DNA from: Megachile rotundata
Lineage: Eukaryota; Arthropoda; Insecta; Hymenoptera; Megachilidae
DNA: 64,000 bases
Direction: 5' to 3'
NCBI RefSeq assembly: GCF_050947335.1
Contig: NW_027473342.1
Location: forward strand, 1,488,001-1,552,000
Every line of letters begins with the position of its first letter. The stretch's first letter is position 1. Shown here piece by piece: positions 14,901 through 31,276 of this stretch. The position numbers were made by a program, and so were the translations under genes. The notes under the pieces are model-generated. The model worked only from the letters and a program-made list of their open reading frames with translations, made no database searches and was not told where the DNA came from.

Positions 14901-15060
14901 CAATCACACAATCACACAAACACACAATCTCACAATCACACAATCACACAATCACCCAATCACACAATCACACAATCACAATCGCACAATCACAATCACA
15001 CAATCACACAATCACACAATCACACAATCACACAATCACACAATCACACAATCACACAAT
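11937..15060 (+). repeat. Long-range duplicated block M, copy 1
   Basis: From the AAGCGCAC module at 11,953 onward the marker order matches 55,248-58,990: an AAAATCACTCAATC variant (about 12,230), CCTAATCGC (about 12,440), AATCTCACAATC, the G-module (13,237), CACGGTCACACAATC (13,527), AAGCGCAC (13,651), a 14-mer array (14,001), and CACCCAATC (about 14,955). Offsets grow from about 43.31 to 43.96 kb. This is mainly because copy 2 has an extra 14-mer segment near 56.26-56.47 kb and longer arrays. Confidence 0.82.
14001..14544 (+). repeat. 14-mer array a3
   Basis: It starts at CAAACAATCAC (14,001), has AATAAC at 14,306 and ends at AAGCAC (14,546). The left arm is 305 bp, 13 units more than a1. 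The right arm is 240 bp, 84 bp (6 x 14) less than a1. The 8+6 period is otherwise perfect. Confidence 0.92.
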
Positions 15061-17512
15061 CACACATTCTCACAATCACACAATCACACAATCACCCAAT
15101 CACACAATCACACAATCACAATCGCACAATCACAATCACACAATCACACAATCACAATCACACAACCACAATCACACAATCACAACCACACAATCACAAT
15201 CACACAATCACAATCACACAATCACAATCACACAATCACACAAGCACACAATCACACAATCACACAGTCACACAATCACACAAGCACACAATGACTCAAT
15301 CACACAATCACACACACACACAATCACACAATCACACGAGCACGCAATCACACATTCACACAATCACACAATCACACCATCACACAATCACACAATCACA
15401 CAATCACACAATCACGCAATCACAATCACGCAATCGCAATCACGCAATCACAATCACGCAATCACACATTCACGGTTACACTAACACGATCACACAATCA
15501 CGATCACACAATCACGGTCACACAATCACGGTCACACAACCACACAATCACACAATCACACAATCACACAATCACACAATCACACGATCACACGATCACA
15601 CGATCACACAATCACACGATCACACAATCACACATTCACACAATCACACAATCACTCCATCACACAATCACACAATCACACAATCACACAATCACACAAT
15701 CACGCAATCACAATCACGCAATCAGAATCACGCAGTCACACATTCACGGTCACACTATCACGGTCACACAATCACGGTCACACAATCACGGTCACACAAC
15801 CACACAATCACACAATCACACAATCACACGATCACACAATCACACAATCACACAATCACACACTCACCTAATCACACAATCACACAATCTCACAACCACA
15901 CAATCACACAATCACACAATCACTCAATCACACAATCACACAATCACACAATCACACAATCACACAATCACACAATCACACAACCACACAATCACACAAT
16001 CACACAATCACACAATCACACAATCACACAATCACACAATCACACAATCACACAATCACACAAACACACAATCTCACAATCACACAATCACACAATCACC
16101 CAATCACACAATCACACAATCACAATCGCACAATCACAATCACACAATCACACAATCACACAATCACACAATCACACAATCACACAATCACACAATCACA
16201 CAATCACACAATCACACAATCACACAATCACACAATCACACAATCACACAAGCACACAATCACACAATCACACAATCACACAATCACACAATCACACAAT
16301 CACACAATCACACAATCACCTAATCACACAATCACACAATCTCACAACCACACAATCACACAAGCACACAATCACTAAATCACACAGTCACACACTCACA
16401 CAATCACACAGTCACACAATCACACAATCACACAATCACACAATCACCTAATCACACAATCACACAATCTCACAACCACACAATCACACAAGCACACAAT
16501 CACTCAATCACACAATCACACACTCACACAGTCACAATCACACAATCACACAATCACAATCACACAATCACAATCACACAATCACAATCACACAATCACA
16601 ATCACACAACCACAATCACACAATCACAATCACACAATCACAATCACACAATCACAATCACACAATCACACAATCACACGATCACACAATCACACAATCA
16701 CACAATCACACAATCACACAATCACACAATCACACAATCACACAATCACACAATCACACAATCACAATCGCACAATCACAATTACACAATCACACAATCA
16801 CATAATCACACAATCACACAATCACACAATCACACAATCACACAATCACACAATCACACAATCACACAATCACACAATCACACAATCACACAACCGCAAA
16901 ATCACACAATCACACAATCACACAATCACGCAATCACACAATCACACAATCACACAATCACACAACCGCAAAATCACACAATCACACACACACACAATCA
17001 CACAGTCACAATCACACAATCACAATCACACAATCACAATCACACAGTCACAATCACACAATCACAATCACACAATCACACAAGCACACAAACACACAAT
17101 CTCACAATCACACAATCACACAATCACACAATCACACAATCACAATTGCACAATCACAATTACACAATCACACAATCACACAATCACACAATCACACAAT
17201 CACACAATCACACAATCACACAATCACACAATCACACAATCACACAATCACACAATCACACAATCACACAATCACACAATCACACAATCACCTAATCACA
17301 CAATCACACAATCTCACAACCACACAATCACACACGCACACAATCACTCAATCACACAATCACACACTCACACAATCACACAGTCACAATCACACAATCA
17401 CAATCACACAATCACAATCACACAATCACACAATCAGACAATCACACAATCACACAATCACACAATCACACAATCACACAATCACACAATCACACAACCA
17501 CAAAATCACACA
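15061..17512 (+). repeat. Mixed segment with CpG-rich triple module and cassettes
   Basis: The order is: a short 14-mer run with two ACCACAATC variants (15,150-15,240); an ATGACTCAATC variant (15,291) opening a CpG-rich stretch to about 15,850; CCTAATC cassettes near 15,866, 16,319 and 16,447; another short 14-mer run (about 16,555-16,665); two ACCGCAAAATC variants (about 16,893 and 16,965); an ATTGCAC variant (about 17,147); and a cassette at 17,292 leading into the first higher-order unit. The last 700 bp match the ends of the later higher-order units. Confidence 0.78.
15291..15850 (+). repeat. CpG-rich triple module, copy 1
   Basis: This is the densest G-containing stretch type in the window. 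It runs ATGACTCAATC, ACGAGCACGC, ACCATCAC, CACGCAATC and ATCGCAATC units, CACGGTTACACTAACACG (15,471), CACGATC/CACGGTC units, four CACACGATC variants, a second CACGCAATC group with ATCAGAATC, then CACGGTCACACTATCACGG (15,745) and three further CACGGTC units. Two sister copies are at 49,735 and 59,369. Confidence 0.88.
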
Positions 17513-17520
17513 ATGACACA

Positions 17521-19780
17521 ATGACACAATCACACACACACACACAATCACACATTCACAATCACACAATCACAATCACACAATCACAATCACACAGTCA
17601 CAATCCCACAATCACAATCACACAATCACACAAGCACACAAACACACAATCTCACAATCACACAATCACACAATCACACAATCACACAATCACACAATCA
17701 CACAATCACAATCGCACAATCACAATTACACAATCACACAATCACACAATCACACAATCACACAATCACACAATCACACAATCACACAATCACACAATCA
17801 CACAATCACACAATCACACAATCACACAATCACCTAATCACACAATCACACAATCTCACAACCACACAATCACACAATCACACAATCACACAATCACACA
17901 ATCACACGATCACACAATCACACAATCACACAATCACACAATCACACAATCACACAATCACACAATCACACAATCACACAACCACAAAATCACACAATGA
18001 CACAATCACACAATCACACACACACACAATCACACAGTCACAATCACACAATCACAATCACACAATCACAATCACACAATCACAATCACACAACCACATT
18101 CACACAATCACAATCACACAATCACAATCACACAATCACAATCACACAATCACAATCACACAATCACAATCACACAATCACAATCACACAATCACAATCA
18201 CACAATCACAATCACACAATCACAATCACACAATCACACAAGCACACAATCACACAATCACACAAGCACACAATCACACAATCACACAATCACACAATCA
18301 CGCAATCACAATCACGCAATCGCAATCACGCAATCACAATCACGCAATCACACATTCACGGTCACACTAACACGATCACACAATCACGATCACACAATCA
18401 CGGACACACAATCACGGTCACACAACCACACAATCACACAATCACACCATCACACAATCACACAATCACACAATCACACAATCACGCAATCACACAATCA
18501 CACAATCACACAATCACACAATCACACAATCACACAATCACACAATCACACAATCACACAAACACACAATCTCACAATCACACAATCACACAATCACACA
18601 ATCACACAATCACAATCGCACAATCACAATTACACAATCACACAATCACACAATCACACAATCACACAATCACACAATCACACAATCACACAATCACACA
18701 ATCACCTAATCACACAATCACACAATCTCACAACCACACAATCACACAAGCACACAATCACTCAATCACACAATCACACACTCACACAATCACACAGTCA
18801 CAATCACACAATCACAATCACACAATCACAATCACACAATCACAATCACACAATCACAATCACACAATCACAATCACACAACCACAATCGCACAATCACA
18901 ATTACACAATCACACAATCACACAATCACACAATCACACAATCACACAATCACACAATCACACAATCACACAATCACACAATCACACAATCACACAATCA
19001 CACAATCACACAATCACAATCGCACAATCACAATTACACAATCACACAATCACATAATCACACAATCACACAATCACACAATCACACAATCACACAATCA
19101 CACAATCACACAATCACACAATCACACAATCACACAATCACACAACCGCAAAATCACACAATCACACAATCACACAATCACGCAATCACACAATCACACA
19201 ATCACACAATCACACAACCGCAAAATCACACAATCACACACACACACAATCACACAGTCACAATCACACAATCACAATCACACAATCACAATCACACAGT
19301 CACAATCACACAATCACAATCACACAATCACACAAGCACACAAACACACAATCTCACAATCACACAATCACACAATCACACAATCACACAATCACAATTG
19401 CACAATTACAATTACACAATCACACAATCACACAATCACACAATCACACAATCACACAATCACACAATCACACAATCACACAATCACACAATCACACAAT
19501 CACACAATCACACAATCACACAATCACACAATCACACAATCACACAATCACACAATCACCTAATCACACAATCACACAATCTCACAACCACACAATCACA
19601 CACGCACACAATCACTCAATCACACAATCACACACTCACACAATCACACAGTCACAATCACACAATCACAATCACACAATCACAATCACACAATCACACA
19701 ATCAGACAATCACACAATCACACAATCACACAATCACACAATCACACAATCACACAATCACACAACCACAAAATCACACA
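17521..19780 (+). repeat. Higher-order repeat unit H0 (short form, 2.27 kb)
   Basis: The unit start is defined by GACACAATGACACAATCA followed by a CA-dinucleotide run and CACATTCAC. Next come the B cassette (ATGACACAATC at 17,997, then ACCACATTCACAC), the CpG module (18,357), a CCTAATC cassette (18,705), CATAATC, two ACCGCAAAATC variants, ATTGCACAATTACAATTAC (19,397) and a final cassette at 19,559 with CACGCAC and ATCAGACAATC. The middle cassettes found in 4-kb units are missing. Confidence 0.87.
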
Positions 19781-19788
19781 ATGACACA

Positions 19789-22700
19789 ATGACACAATCA
19801 CACACACACACACAATCACACATTCACAATCACACAATCACAATCACACAATCACAATCACACAGTCACAATCCCACAATCACAATCACACAATCACACA
19901 AGCACACAAACACACAATCTCACAATCACACAATCACACAATCACACAATCACACAATCACACAATCACACAATCACAATCGCACAATCACAATTACACA
20001 ATCACACAATCACACAATCACACAATCACACAATCACACAACCACACAATCACACAATCACACAATCACACAATCACACAATCACACAATCACACAATCA
20101 CCTAATCACACAATCACACAATCTCACAACCACACAATCACACAATCACACAATCACTCAATCACACAATCACACGATCACACAATCACACAGTCACACA
20201 ATCACACAATCACACAATCACACAATCACACAATCACACAATCACACAATCACACAACCACAAAATCACACAATGACACAATCACACAATCACACACACA
20301 CACAATCACACAGTCACAATCACACAATCACAATCACACAATCACAATCACACAATCACAATCACACAACCACATTCACACAATCACAATCACACAATCA
20401 CAATCACACAATCACAATCACACAATCACAATCACACAATCACAATCACACAATCACAATCACACAATCACAATCACACAATCACACAAGCACACAATCA
20501 CACAATCACACAAGCACACAATCACACAATCACACAATCACACAATCACGCAATCACAATCACGCAATCGCAATCACGCAATCACAATCACGCAATCACA
20601 CATTCACGGTCACACTAACACGATCACACAATCACGATCACACAATCACGGACACACAATCACGGTCACACAACCACACAATCACACAATCACACCATCA
20701 CACAATCACACAATCACACAATCACACAATCACGCAATCACACAATCACACTGTCACACAATCACACAATCACACAATCACACAATCACACAATCACACA
20801 ATCACACAAACACACAATCTCACAATCACACAATCACACAATCACACAATCACACAATCACAATCGCACAATCACAATTACACAATCACACAATCACACA
20901 ATCACACAATCACACAATCACACAATCACACAATCACACAATCACACAATCACACAATCACACAATCACACAATCACACAATCACACAATCACACAATCA
21001 CACAATCACACAATCACACAATCACACAATCACACAATCACACAATCACAATCGCACAATCACAATTACACAATCACACAATCACACAATCACACAATCA
21101 CACAATCACACAATCACACAATCACACAATCACACAATCACACAATCACACAATCACACAATCACACAATCACACAATCACACAATCACACAATCACACA
21201 ATCACACAAGCACACAATCACACAATCACACAATCACACAATCACACAATCACACAATCACACAATCACACAATCACACAATCACACAATCACACAATCA
21301 CACAATCACCTAATCACACAATCACACAATCTCACAACCACACAATCACACAAGCACACAATCACTCAATCACACAATCACACACTCACACAATCACACA
21401 GTCACAATCACACAATCACAATCACACAATCACAATCACACAATCACAATCACACAATCACAATCACACAATCACAATCACACAACCACAATCACACAAT
21501 CACAACCACACAATCACAATCACACAATCACAATCACACAATCACACAATGACACAATCACACAAACACACAATCTCACAATCACACAATCACACAATCA
21601 CACAATCACATAATCACACAATCACAATCGCACAATCACACAATCACACAATCACACAATTACACAATCACACAATCACACAATCACACAATCACACAAT
21701 CACACAATCACACAATCACACAATCACACAATCACACAATCACACAATCACACAATCACACAACCACACAACCACACAATCACACAATCACACAATCACA
21801 CAATCACACAAGCACACAATCACACAATCACACAATCACACAATCACACAATCACTCAATCACACAATCACACAATCACCTAATCACACAATCACACAAT
21901 CTCACAACCCCACAATCACACAAGCACACAATCACTCAATCACACAATCACACACTCACACAATCACACAGTCACAATCACACAATCACAATCACACAAT
22001 CACAATCACACAATCACACAATCACACAATCACACAATCACACAATCACACAATCACACAATCACACAATCACACAATCACACAATCACACAATCACACA
22101 ATCACACAATCACCTAATCACACAATCACACAATCTCACATCCACACAATCACACAATCACACAATCACTCAATCACACAATCACACAATCACACAATCA
22201 CACAATCACACAATCACACAATCACACAATCACACAATCACACAATCACACAAACACACAATCTCACAATCACACAATCACACAATCACACAATCACACA
22301 ATCACAATCGCACAATCACAATTACACAATCACACAATCACACAATCACACAATCACACAATCACACAATCACACAATCACACAATCACACAATCACACA
22401 ACCGCAAAATCACACAATGACACAATCACACAATCACACACACACACAATCACACAGTCACAATCACACAATCACAATCACACAATCACAATCACACAGT
22501 CACAATCACACAATCACAATCACACAATCACACAAACACACAATCTCACAATCTCACAATCACACAATCACACAATCACACAATCACAATTGCACAATCA
22601 CAATTACACAATCACACAATCACACAATCACACAATCACACAATCACACAATCACACAATTACACAATCACACAATCACACAATCATACAATCACACAAT

Positions 22701-24192
22701 CACACAATCACACAATCACACAATCACACAATCACACAATCACACAATCACACAATCACACAATCACACAATCACACAATCACACAATCACACAATCACC
22801 TAATCACACAATCACACAATCTCACAACCACACAATCACACAAGCACACAATCACTCAATCACACAATCACACACTCACACAATCACACAGTCACAATCA
22901 CACAATCACAATCACACAATCACAATCACACAATCACAATCACACAATCACAATCACACAATCACAATCACACAACCACAATCGCACAATCACAATTACA
23001 CAATCACACAATCACACAATCACACAATCACACAATCACACAATCACACAATCACACAATCACACAATCACACAATCACACAATCACAATCGCACAATCA
23101 CAATTACACAATCACACAATCACGTAATCACACAATCACACAATCACACAATCACACAATCACACAATCACACAATCACACAATCACACAATCACACAAC
23201 CGCAAAATCACACAATCACACAATCACACAATCACGCAATCACACAATCACACAATCACACAATCACACAACCGCAAAATCACACAATCACACACACACA
23301 CAATCACACAGTCACAATCACACAATCACAATCACACAATCACAATCACACAGTCACAATCACACAATCACAATCACACAATCACACAAGCACACAAACA
23401 CACAATCTCACAATCACACAATCACACAATCACACAATCACACAATCACAATTGCACAATCACAATTACACAATCACACAATCACACAATCACACAATCA
23501 CACAATCACACAATCACACAATCACACAATCACACAATCACACAATCACACAATCACACAATCACACAATCACACAATCACACAATCACACAATCACACA
23601 ATCACACAATCACCTAATCACACAATCACACAATCTCACAACCACACAATCACACACGCACACAATCACTCAATCACACAATCACACACTCACACAATCA
23701 CACAGTCACAATCACACAATCACAATCACACAATCACAATCACACAATCACACAATCACACAATCACACAATCACACAATCACACAATCACACAATCACA
23801 ATTGCACAATTACAATTACACAATCACACAATCACACAATCACACAATCACACAATCACACAATCACACAATCACACAATCACACAATCACACAATCACA
23901 CAATCACACAATCACACAATCACACAATCACACAATCACACAATCACACAATCACACAATCACACAATCACCTAATCACACAATCACACAATCTCACAAC
24001 CACACAATCACACACGCACACAATCACTCAATCACACAATCACACACTCACACAATCACACAGTCACAATCACACAATCACAATCACACAATCACAATCA
24101 CACAATCACACAATCAGACAATCACACAATCACACAATCACACAATCACACAATCACACAATCACACAATCACACAACCACAAAATCACACA
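19789..24192 (+). repeat. Higher-order repeat unit H1 (4.41 kb)
   Basis: A-marker at 19,789, B cassette 20,273, CpG module 20,605, cassette 21,309, ATGACACAATC 21,549, cassette with AACCCCAC about 21,880, cassette with CATCCACAC about 22,113, G-module 22,417, cassette 22,799, CACGTAATC about 23,123, paired ACCGCAAAATC, ATTGCAC 23,452, cassette 23,613. A second terminal segment follows (ATTGCACAATTAC at 23,801, cassette 23,971, ATCAGACAATC about 24,115) that H2 lacks. Markers from 19,789 to 23,452 recur in H2 at offsets of 4412, 4404, 4380 and 4372 bp. Confidence 0.9.
21309..21410 (+). repeat. CCTAATC cassette (representative of several dozen)
   Basis: About 100 bp with a fixed order of variants on the octamer grid: CCTAATC, AATCTCAC, AACCACAC, AAGCACAC, AATCACTCAATC, CACACTCAC, GTCACAATC. 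A 14-mer run usually follows. Other starts include 3429, 4281, 6125, 11351, 16319, 18705, 22799, 25689, 27171, 30679, 33087, 33627, 36187, 38487, 39787, 41109, 43393, 44693, 48125, 48647, 54609 and 63251. Subtypes are AACCCCAC (about 21880, 26268, 35443, 38835, 43741, 50963, 60597), CATCCACAC (about 22113, 26503, 29993, 39087, 43991) and CACGCAC (about 17292, 19559, 23613, 23971, 27985, 37017, 40649, 41933, 45555, 51969, 61563). It is the commonest composite element in the array. Confidence 0.85.
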
Positions 24193-24200
24193 ATGACACA

Positions 24201-27200
24201 ATGACACAATCACACACACACACACAATCACACATTCACAATCACACAATCACAATCACACAATCACAATCACACAGTCACAATCCCACAATCACAATCA
24301 CACAATCACACAAGCACACAAACACACAATCTCACAATCACACAATCACACAATCACACAATCACACAATCACACAATCACACAATCACAATCGCACAAT
24401 CACAATTACACAATCACACAATCACACAATCACACAATCACACAATCACACAATCACACAATCACACAATCACACAATCACACAATCACACAATCACACA
24501 ATCACACAATCACCTAATCACACAATCACACAATCTCACAACCACACAATCACACAATCACACAATCACTCAATCACACAATCACACGATCACACAATCA
24601 CACAGTCACACAATCACACAATCACACAATCACACAATCACACAATCACACAATCACACAACCACAAAATCACACAATGACACAATCACACAATCACACA
24701 CACACACAATCACACAGTCACAATCACACAATCACAATCACACAATCACAATCACACAATCACAATCACACAACCACATTCACACAATCACAATCACACA
24801 ATCACAATCACACAATCACAATCACACAATCACAATCACACAATCACAATCACACAATCACAATCACACAATCACAATCACACAATCACACAAGCACACA
24901 ATCACACAATCACACAAGCACACAATCACACAATCACACAATCACACAATCACGCAATCACAATCACGCAATCGCAATCACGCAATCACAATCACGCAAT
25001 CACACATTCACGGTCACACTAACACGATCACACAATCACGATCACACAATCACGGACACACAATCACGGTCACACAACCACACAATCACACAATCACACC
25101 ATCACACAATCACACAATCACACAATCACACAATCACGCAATCACACAATCACACTGTCACACAATCACACAATCACACAATCACACAATCACACAATCA
25201 CACAATCACACAAACACACAATCTCACAATCACACAATCACACAATCACACAATCACACAATCACAATCGCACAATCACAATTACACAATCACACAATCA
25301 CACAATCACACAATCACACAATCACACAATCACACAATCACACAATCACACAATCACACAATCACACAATCACACAATCACACAATCACACAATCACACA
25401 ATCACACAATCACACAATCACACAATCACACAATCACACAATCACAATCGCACAATCACAATTACACAATCACACAATCACACAATCACACAATCACACA
25501 ATCACACAATCACACAATCACACAATCACACAATCACACAATCACACAATCACATAATCACACAATCACACAATCACACAATCACACAAGCACACAATCA
25601 CACAATCACACAATCACACAATCACACAATCACACAATCACACAATCACACAATCACACAATCACACAATCACACAATCACACAATCACCTAATCACACA
25701 ATCACACAATCTCACAACCACACAATCACACAAGCACACAATCACTCAATCACACAATCACACACTCACACAATCACACAGTCACAATCACACAATCACA
25801 ATCACACAATCACAATCACACAATCACAATCACACAATCACAATCACACAATCACAATCACACAACCACAATCACACAATCACAACCACACAATCACAAT
25901 CACACAATCACAATCACACAATCACACAATGACACAATCACACAAACACACAATCTCACAATCACACAATCACACAATCACACAATCACATAATCACACA
26001 ATCACAATCGCACAATCACACAATCACACAATCACACAATTACACAATCACACAATCACACAATCACACAATCACACAATCACACAATCACACAATCACA
26101 CAATCACACAATCACACAATCACACAATCACACAATCACACAATCACACAACCACACAACCACACAATCACACAATCACACAATCACACAATCACACAAG
26201 CACACAATCACACAATCACACAATCACACAATCACACAATCACTCAATCACACAATCACACAATCACCTAATCACACAATCACACAATCTCACAACCCCA
26301 CAATCACACAAGCACACAATCACTCAATCACACAATCACACACTCACACAATCACACAGTCACAATCACACAATCACAATCACACAATCACAATCACACA
26401 ATCACACAATCACACAATCACACAATCACACAATCACACAATCACACAATCACACAATCACACAATCACACAATCACACAATCACACAATCACACAATCA
26501 CCTAATCACACAATCACACAATCTCACATCCACACAATCACACAATCACACAATCACTCAATCACACAATCACACAATCACACAATCACACAATCACACA
26601 ATCACACAATCACACAATCACACAATCACACAATCACACAAACACACAATCTCACAATCACACAATCACACAATCACACAATCACACAATCACAATCGCA
26701 CAATCACAATTACACAATCACACAATCACACAATCACACAATCACACAATCACACAATCACACAATCACACAATCACACAACCGCAAAATCACACAATGA
26801 CACAATCACACAATCACACACACACACAATCACACAGTCACAATCACACAATCACAATCACACAATCACAATCACACAGTCACAATCACACAATCACAAT
26901 CACACAATCACACAAACACACAATCTCACAATCTCACAATCACACAATCACACAATCACACAATCACAATTGCACAATCACAATTACACAATCACACAAT
27001 CACACAATCACACAATCACACAATCACACAATCACACAATTACACAATCACACAATCACACAATCATACAATCACACAATCACACAATCACACAATCACA
27101 CAATCACACAATCACACAATCACACAATCACACAATCACACAATCACACAATCACACAATCACACAATCACCTAATCACACAATCACACAATCTCACAAC

Positions 27201-28190
27201 CACACAATCACACAAGCACACAATCACTCAATCACACAATCACACACTCACACAATCACACAGTCACAATCACACAATCACAATCACACAATCACAATCA
27301 CACAATCACAATCACACAATCACAATCACACAATCACAATCACACAACCACAATCGCACAATCACAATTACACAATCACACAATCACACAATCACACAAT
27401 CACACAATCACACAATCACACAATCACACAATCACACAATCACACAATCACACAATCACAATCGCACAATCACAATTACACAATCACACAATCACGTAAT
27501 CACACAATCACACAATCACACAATCACACAATCACACAATCACACAATCACACAATCACACAATCACACAACCGCAAAATCACACAATCACACAATCACA
27601 CAATCACGCAATCACACAATCACACAATCACACAATCACACAACCGCAAAATCACACAATCACACACACACACAATCACACAGTCACAATCACACAATCA
27701 CAATCACACAATCACAATCACACAGTCACAATCACACAATCACAATCACACAATCACACAAGCACACAAACACACAATCTCACAATCACACAATCACACA
27801 ATCACACAATCACACAATCACAATTGCACAATCACAATTACACAATCACACAATCACACAATCACACAATCACACAATCACACAATCACACAATCACACA
27901 ATCACACAATCACACAATCACACAATCACACAATCACACAATCACACAATCACACAATCACACAATCACACAATCACACAATCACCTAATCACACAATCA
28001 CACAATCTCACAACCACACAATCACACACGCACACAATCACTCAATCACACAATCACACACTCACACAATCACACAGTCACAATCACACAATCACAATCA
28101 CACAATCACAATCACACAATCACACAATCACACAATCACACAATCACACAATCACACAATCACACAATCACACAACCACAAAATCACACA
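24201..28190 (+). repeat. Higher-order repeat unit H2 (4.00 kb)
   Basis: This is the tandem sister of H1: A 24,201, B 24,677, CpG 25,009, cassette 25,689, ATGACACAATC 25,929, AACCCCAC cassette about 26,268, CATCCACAC cassette about 26,503, G-module 26,797, cassette 27,171, CACGTAATC about 27,493, ATTGCAC 27,824, cassette 27,985. It has a single terminal segment, without the ATCAGACAATC variant. That accounts for most of its 0.4-kb shortfall against H1. Confidence 0.9.
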
Positions 28191-28198
28191 ATGACACA

Positions 28199-31100
28199 AT
28201 GACACAATCACACACACACACACAATCACACATTCACAATCACACAATCACAATCACACAATCACAATCACACAGTCACAATCCCACAATCACAATCACA
28301 CAATCACACATGCACACAAACACACAATCTCACAATCACACAATCACACAATCACACAATCACACAATCACAATCGCACAATCACAATTACACAATCACA
28401 CAATCACACAATCACACAATCACACAATCACACAATCACACAATCACACAATCACACAATCACACAATCACACAATCACACAATCACACAATCACCTAAT
28501 CACACAATCACACAATCTCACAACCACACAATCACACAATCACACAATCACTCAATCACACAATCACACGATCACACAATCACACAATCACACAATCACA
28601 CAATCACACAATCACACAATCACACAATCACACAATCACACAACCACAAAATCACACAATGACACAATCACACAATCACACACACACACAATCACACAGT
28701 CACAATCACACAATCACAATCACACAATCACAATCACACAATCACAATCACACAACCACATTCACACAATCACAATCACACAATCACAATCACACAATCA
28801 CAATCACACAATCACAATCACACAATCACAATCACACAATCACACAAGCACACAATCACACAATCACACAAGCACACAATCACACAATCACACAATCACA
28901 CAATCACGCAATCACAATCACGCAATCGCAATCACGCAATCACAATCACGCAATCACACATTCACGGTCACACTAACACGATCACACAATCACGATCACA
29001 CAATCACGGACACACAATCACGGTCACACAACCACACAATCACACAATCACACCATCACACAATCACACAATCACACAATCACACAATCACGCAATCACA
29101 CAATCACACAATCACACAATCACACAATCACACAATCACACAATCACACAATCACACAATCACACAAACACACAATCTCACAATCACACAATCACACAAT
29201 CACACAATCACACAATCACAATCGCACAATCACAATTACACAATCACACAATCACACAATCACACAATCACACAATCACACAATCACACAATCACACAAT
29301 CACACAATCACACAATCACACAATCACACAATCACACAATCACACAATCACACAATCACACAATCACACAATCACACAATCACACAATCACAATCACAAT
29401 TACACAATCACACAATCACACAATCACACAATCACACAATCACACAATCACACAATCACACAATCACACAATCACACAATCACACAATCACACAATCACA
29501 CAATCACACAATCACACAATCACACAATCACACAATCACACAATCACACAATCACACAATCACACAATCACACAGTCACAATCACACAATCACAATCACA
29601 CAATCACAATCACACAATCACAATCACACAATCACAATCACACAATCACAATCACACAACCACAATCACACAATCACAAACACACAATCACAATCACACA
29701 ATCACAATCACACAATCACACAATCACACAATCACACAAACACACAATCTCACAATCACACAATCACACAATCACACAATCACACAATCACACAATCACA
29801 CAATCACTCAATCACACAATCACACAATCACCTAATCACACAATCACACAGTCACAATCACACAATCACAATCACACAATCACAATCACACAATCACACA
29901 ATCACACAATCACACAATCACACAATCACACAATCACACAATCACACAATCACACAATCACACAATCACACAATCACACAATCACACAATCACCTAATCA
30001 CACAATCACACAATCTCACATCCACACAATCACACAATCACACAATCACTCAATCACACAATCACACAATCACACAATCACACAATCACACAATCACACA
30101 ATCACACAATCACACAATCACACAATCACACAATCACACAATCACCCAATCACACAAACACACAATCTCACAATCACACAATCACACAATCACACAATCA
30201 CAATCGCACAATCACAATTGCACAATCACACAATCACACAATCACACAATCACACAATCACACAATCACACAATCACACAATCACACAATCACACAATCA
30301 CACAACCGCAAAATCACACAATGACACAATCACACAATCACACACACACACAATCACACAGTCACAATCACACAATCACAATCACACAATCACAATCACA
30401 CAGTCACAATCACACAATCACAATCACACAATCACACAAACACACAATCTCACAATCTCACAATCACACAATCACACAATCACACAATCACAATTGCACA
30501 ATCACAATTACACAATCACACAATCACACAATCACACAATCACACAATTACACAATCACACAATCACACAATCATACAATCACACAATCACACAATCACA
30601 CAATCACACAGTCACACAATCACACAATCACACAATCACACAATCACACAATCACACAATCACACAATCACACAATCACCTAATCACACAATCACACAAT
30701 CTCACAACCACACAATCACACAAGCACACAATCACTCAATCACACAATCACACACTCACACAATCACACAGTCACAATCACACAATCACAATCACACAAT
30801 CACAATCACACAATCACAATCACACAATCACAATCACACAATCACAATCACACAATCACAATCACACAACCACAATCGCACAATCACAATTACACAATCA
30901 CACAATCACACAATCACACAATCACACAATCACACAATCACACAATCACACAATCACACAATCACACAATCACACAATCTCACAATCACACAATCACACA
31001 ATCACACAATCACAATCGCACAATCACAATTACACAATCACACAATCACATAATCACACAATCACACAATCACACAATCACACAATCACACAATCACACA

Positions 31101-31276
31101 ATCACCTAATCACACAATCACACAATCTCACAACCACACAATCACACAATCACACAATCACTCAATCACACAATCACACGATCACACAATCACACAATCA
31201 CACAATCACACAATCACACAATCACACAATCACACAATCACACAATCACACAATCACACAACCACAAAATCACACA
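28199..31276 (+). repeat. Higher-order repeat unit H3 (rearranged, 3.08 kb)
   Basis: A 28,199, B 28,659, CpG 28,963, a compressed middle (GTCACAATC plus 14-mers near 29,575-29,715), CATCCACAC cassette about 29,993, G-module 30,321, cassette 30,679. At about 31,105 it jumps to the tail of an A block (cassette, then CACACGATC) and meets a B cassette at 31,277. It carries CACATGCACAC (about 28,310), shared only with H4 and H5. Confidence 0.84.

Noticed and set aside
15310..15325. Short (CA)n runs as Z-DNA sites or microsatellites
   Set aside because: The CA runs in the A, B and G modules are only about 5-7 dinucleotides long, and elsewhere CA tracts are broken by AAT every 8 bp. That is too short for a confident Z-DNA call.
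15291..15850. CpG-rich triple module as a CpG-island promoter
   Set aside because: CpG is high only relative to a CpG-free background. The stretch is still C/A-rich with isolated CG pairs, below usual CpG-island criteria by eye, and no core promoter elements are visible.
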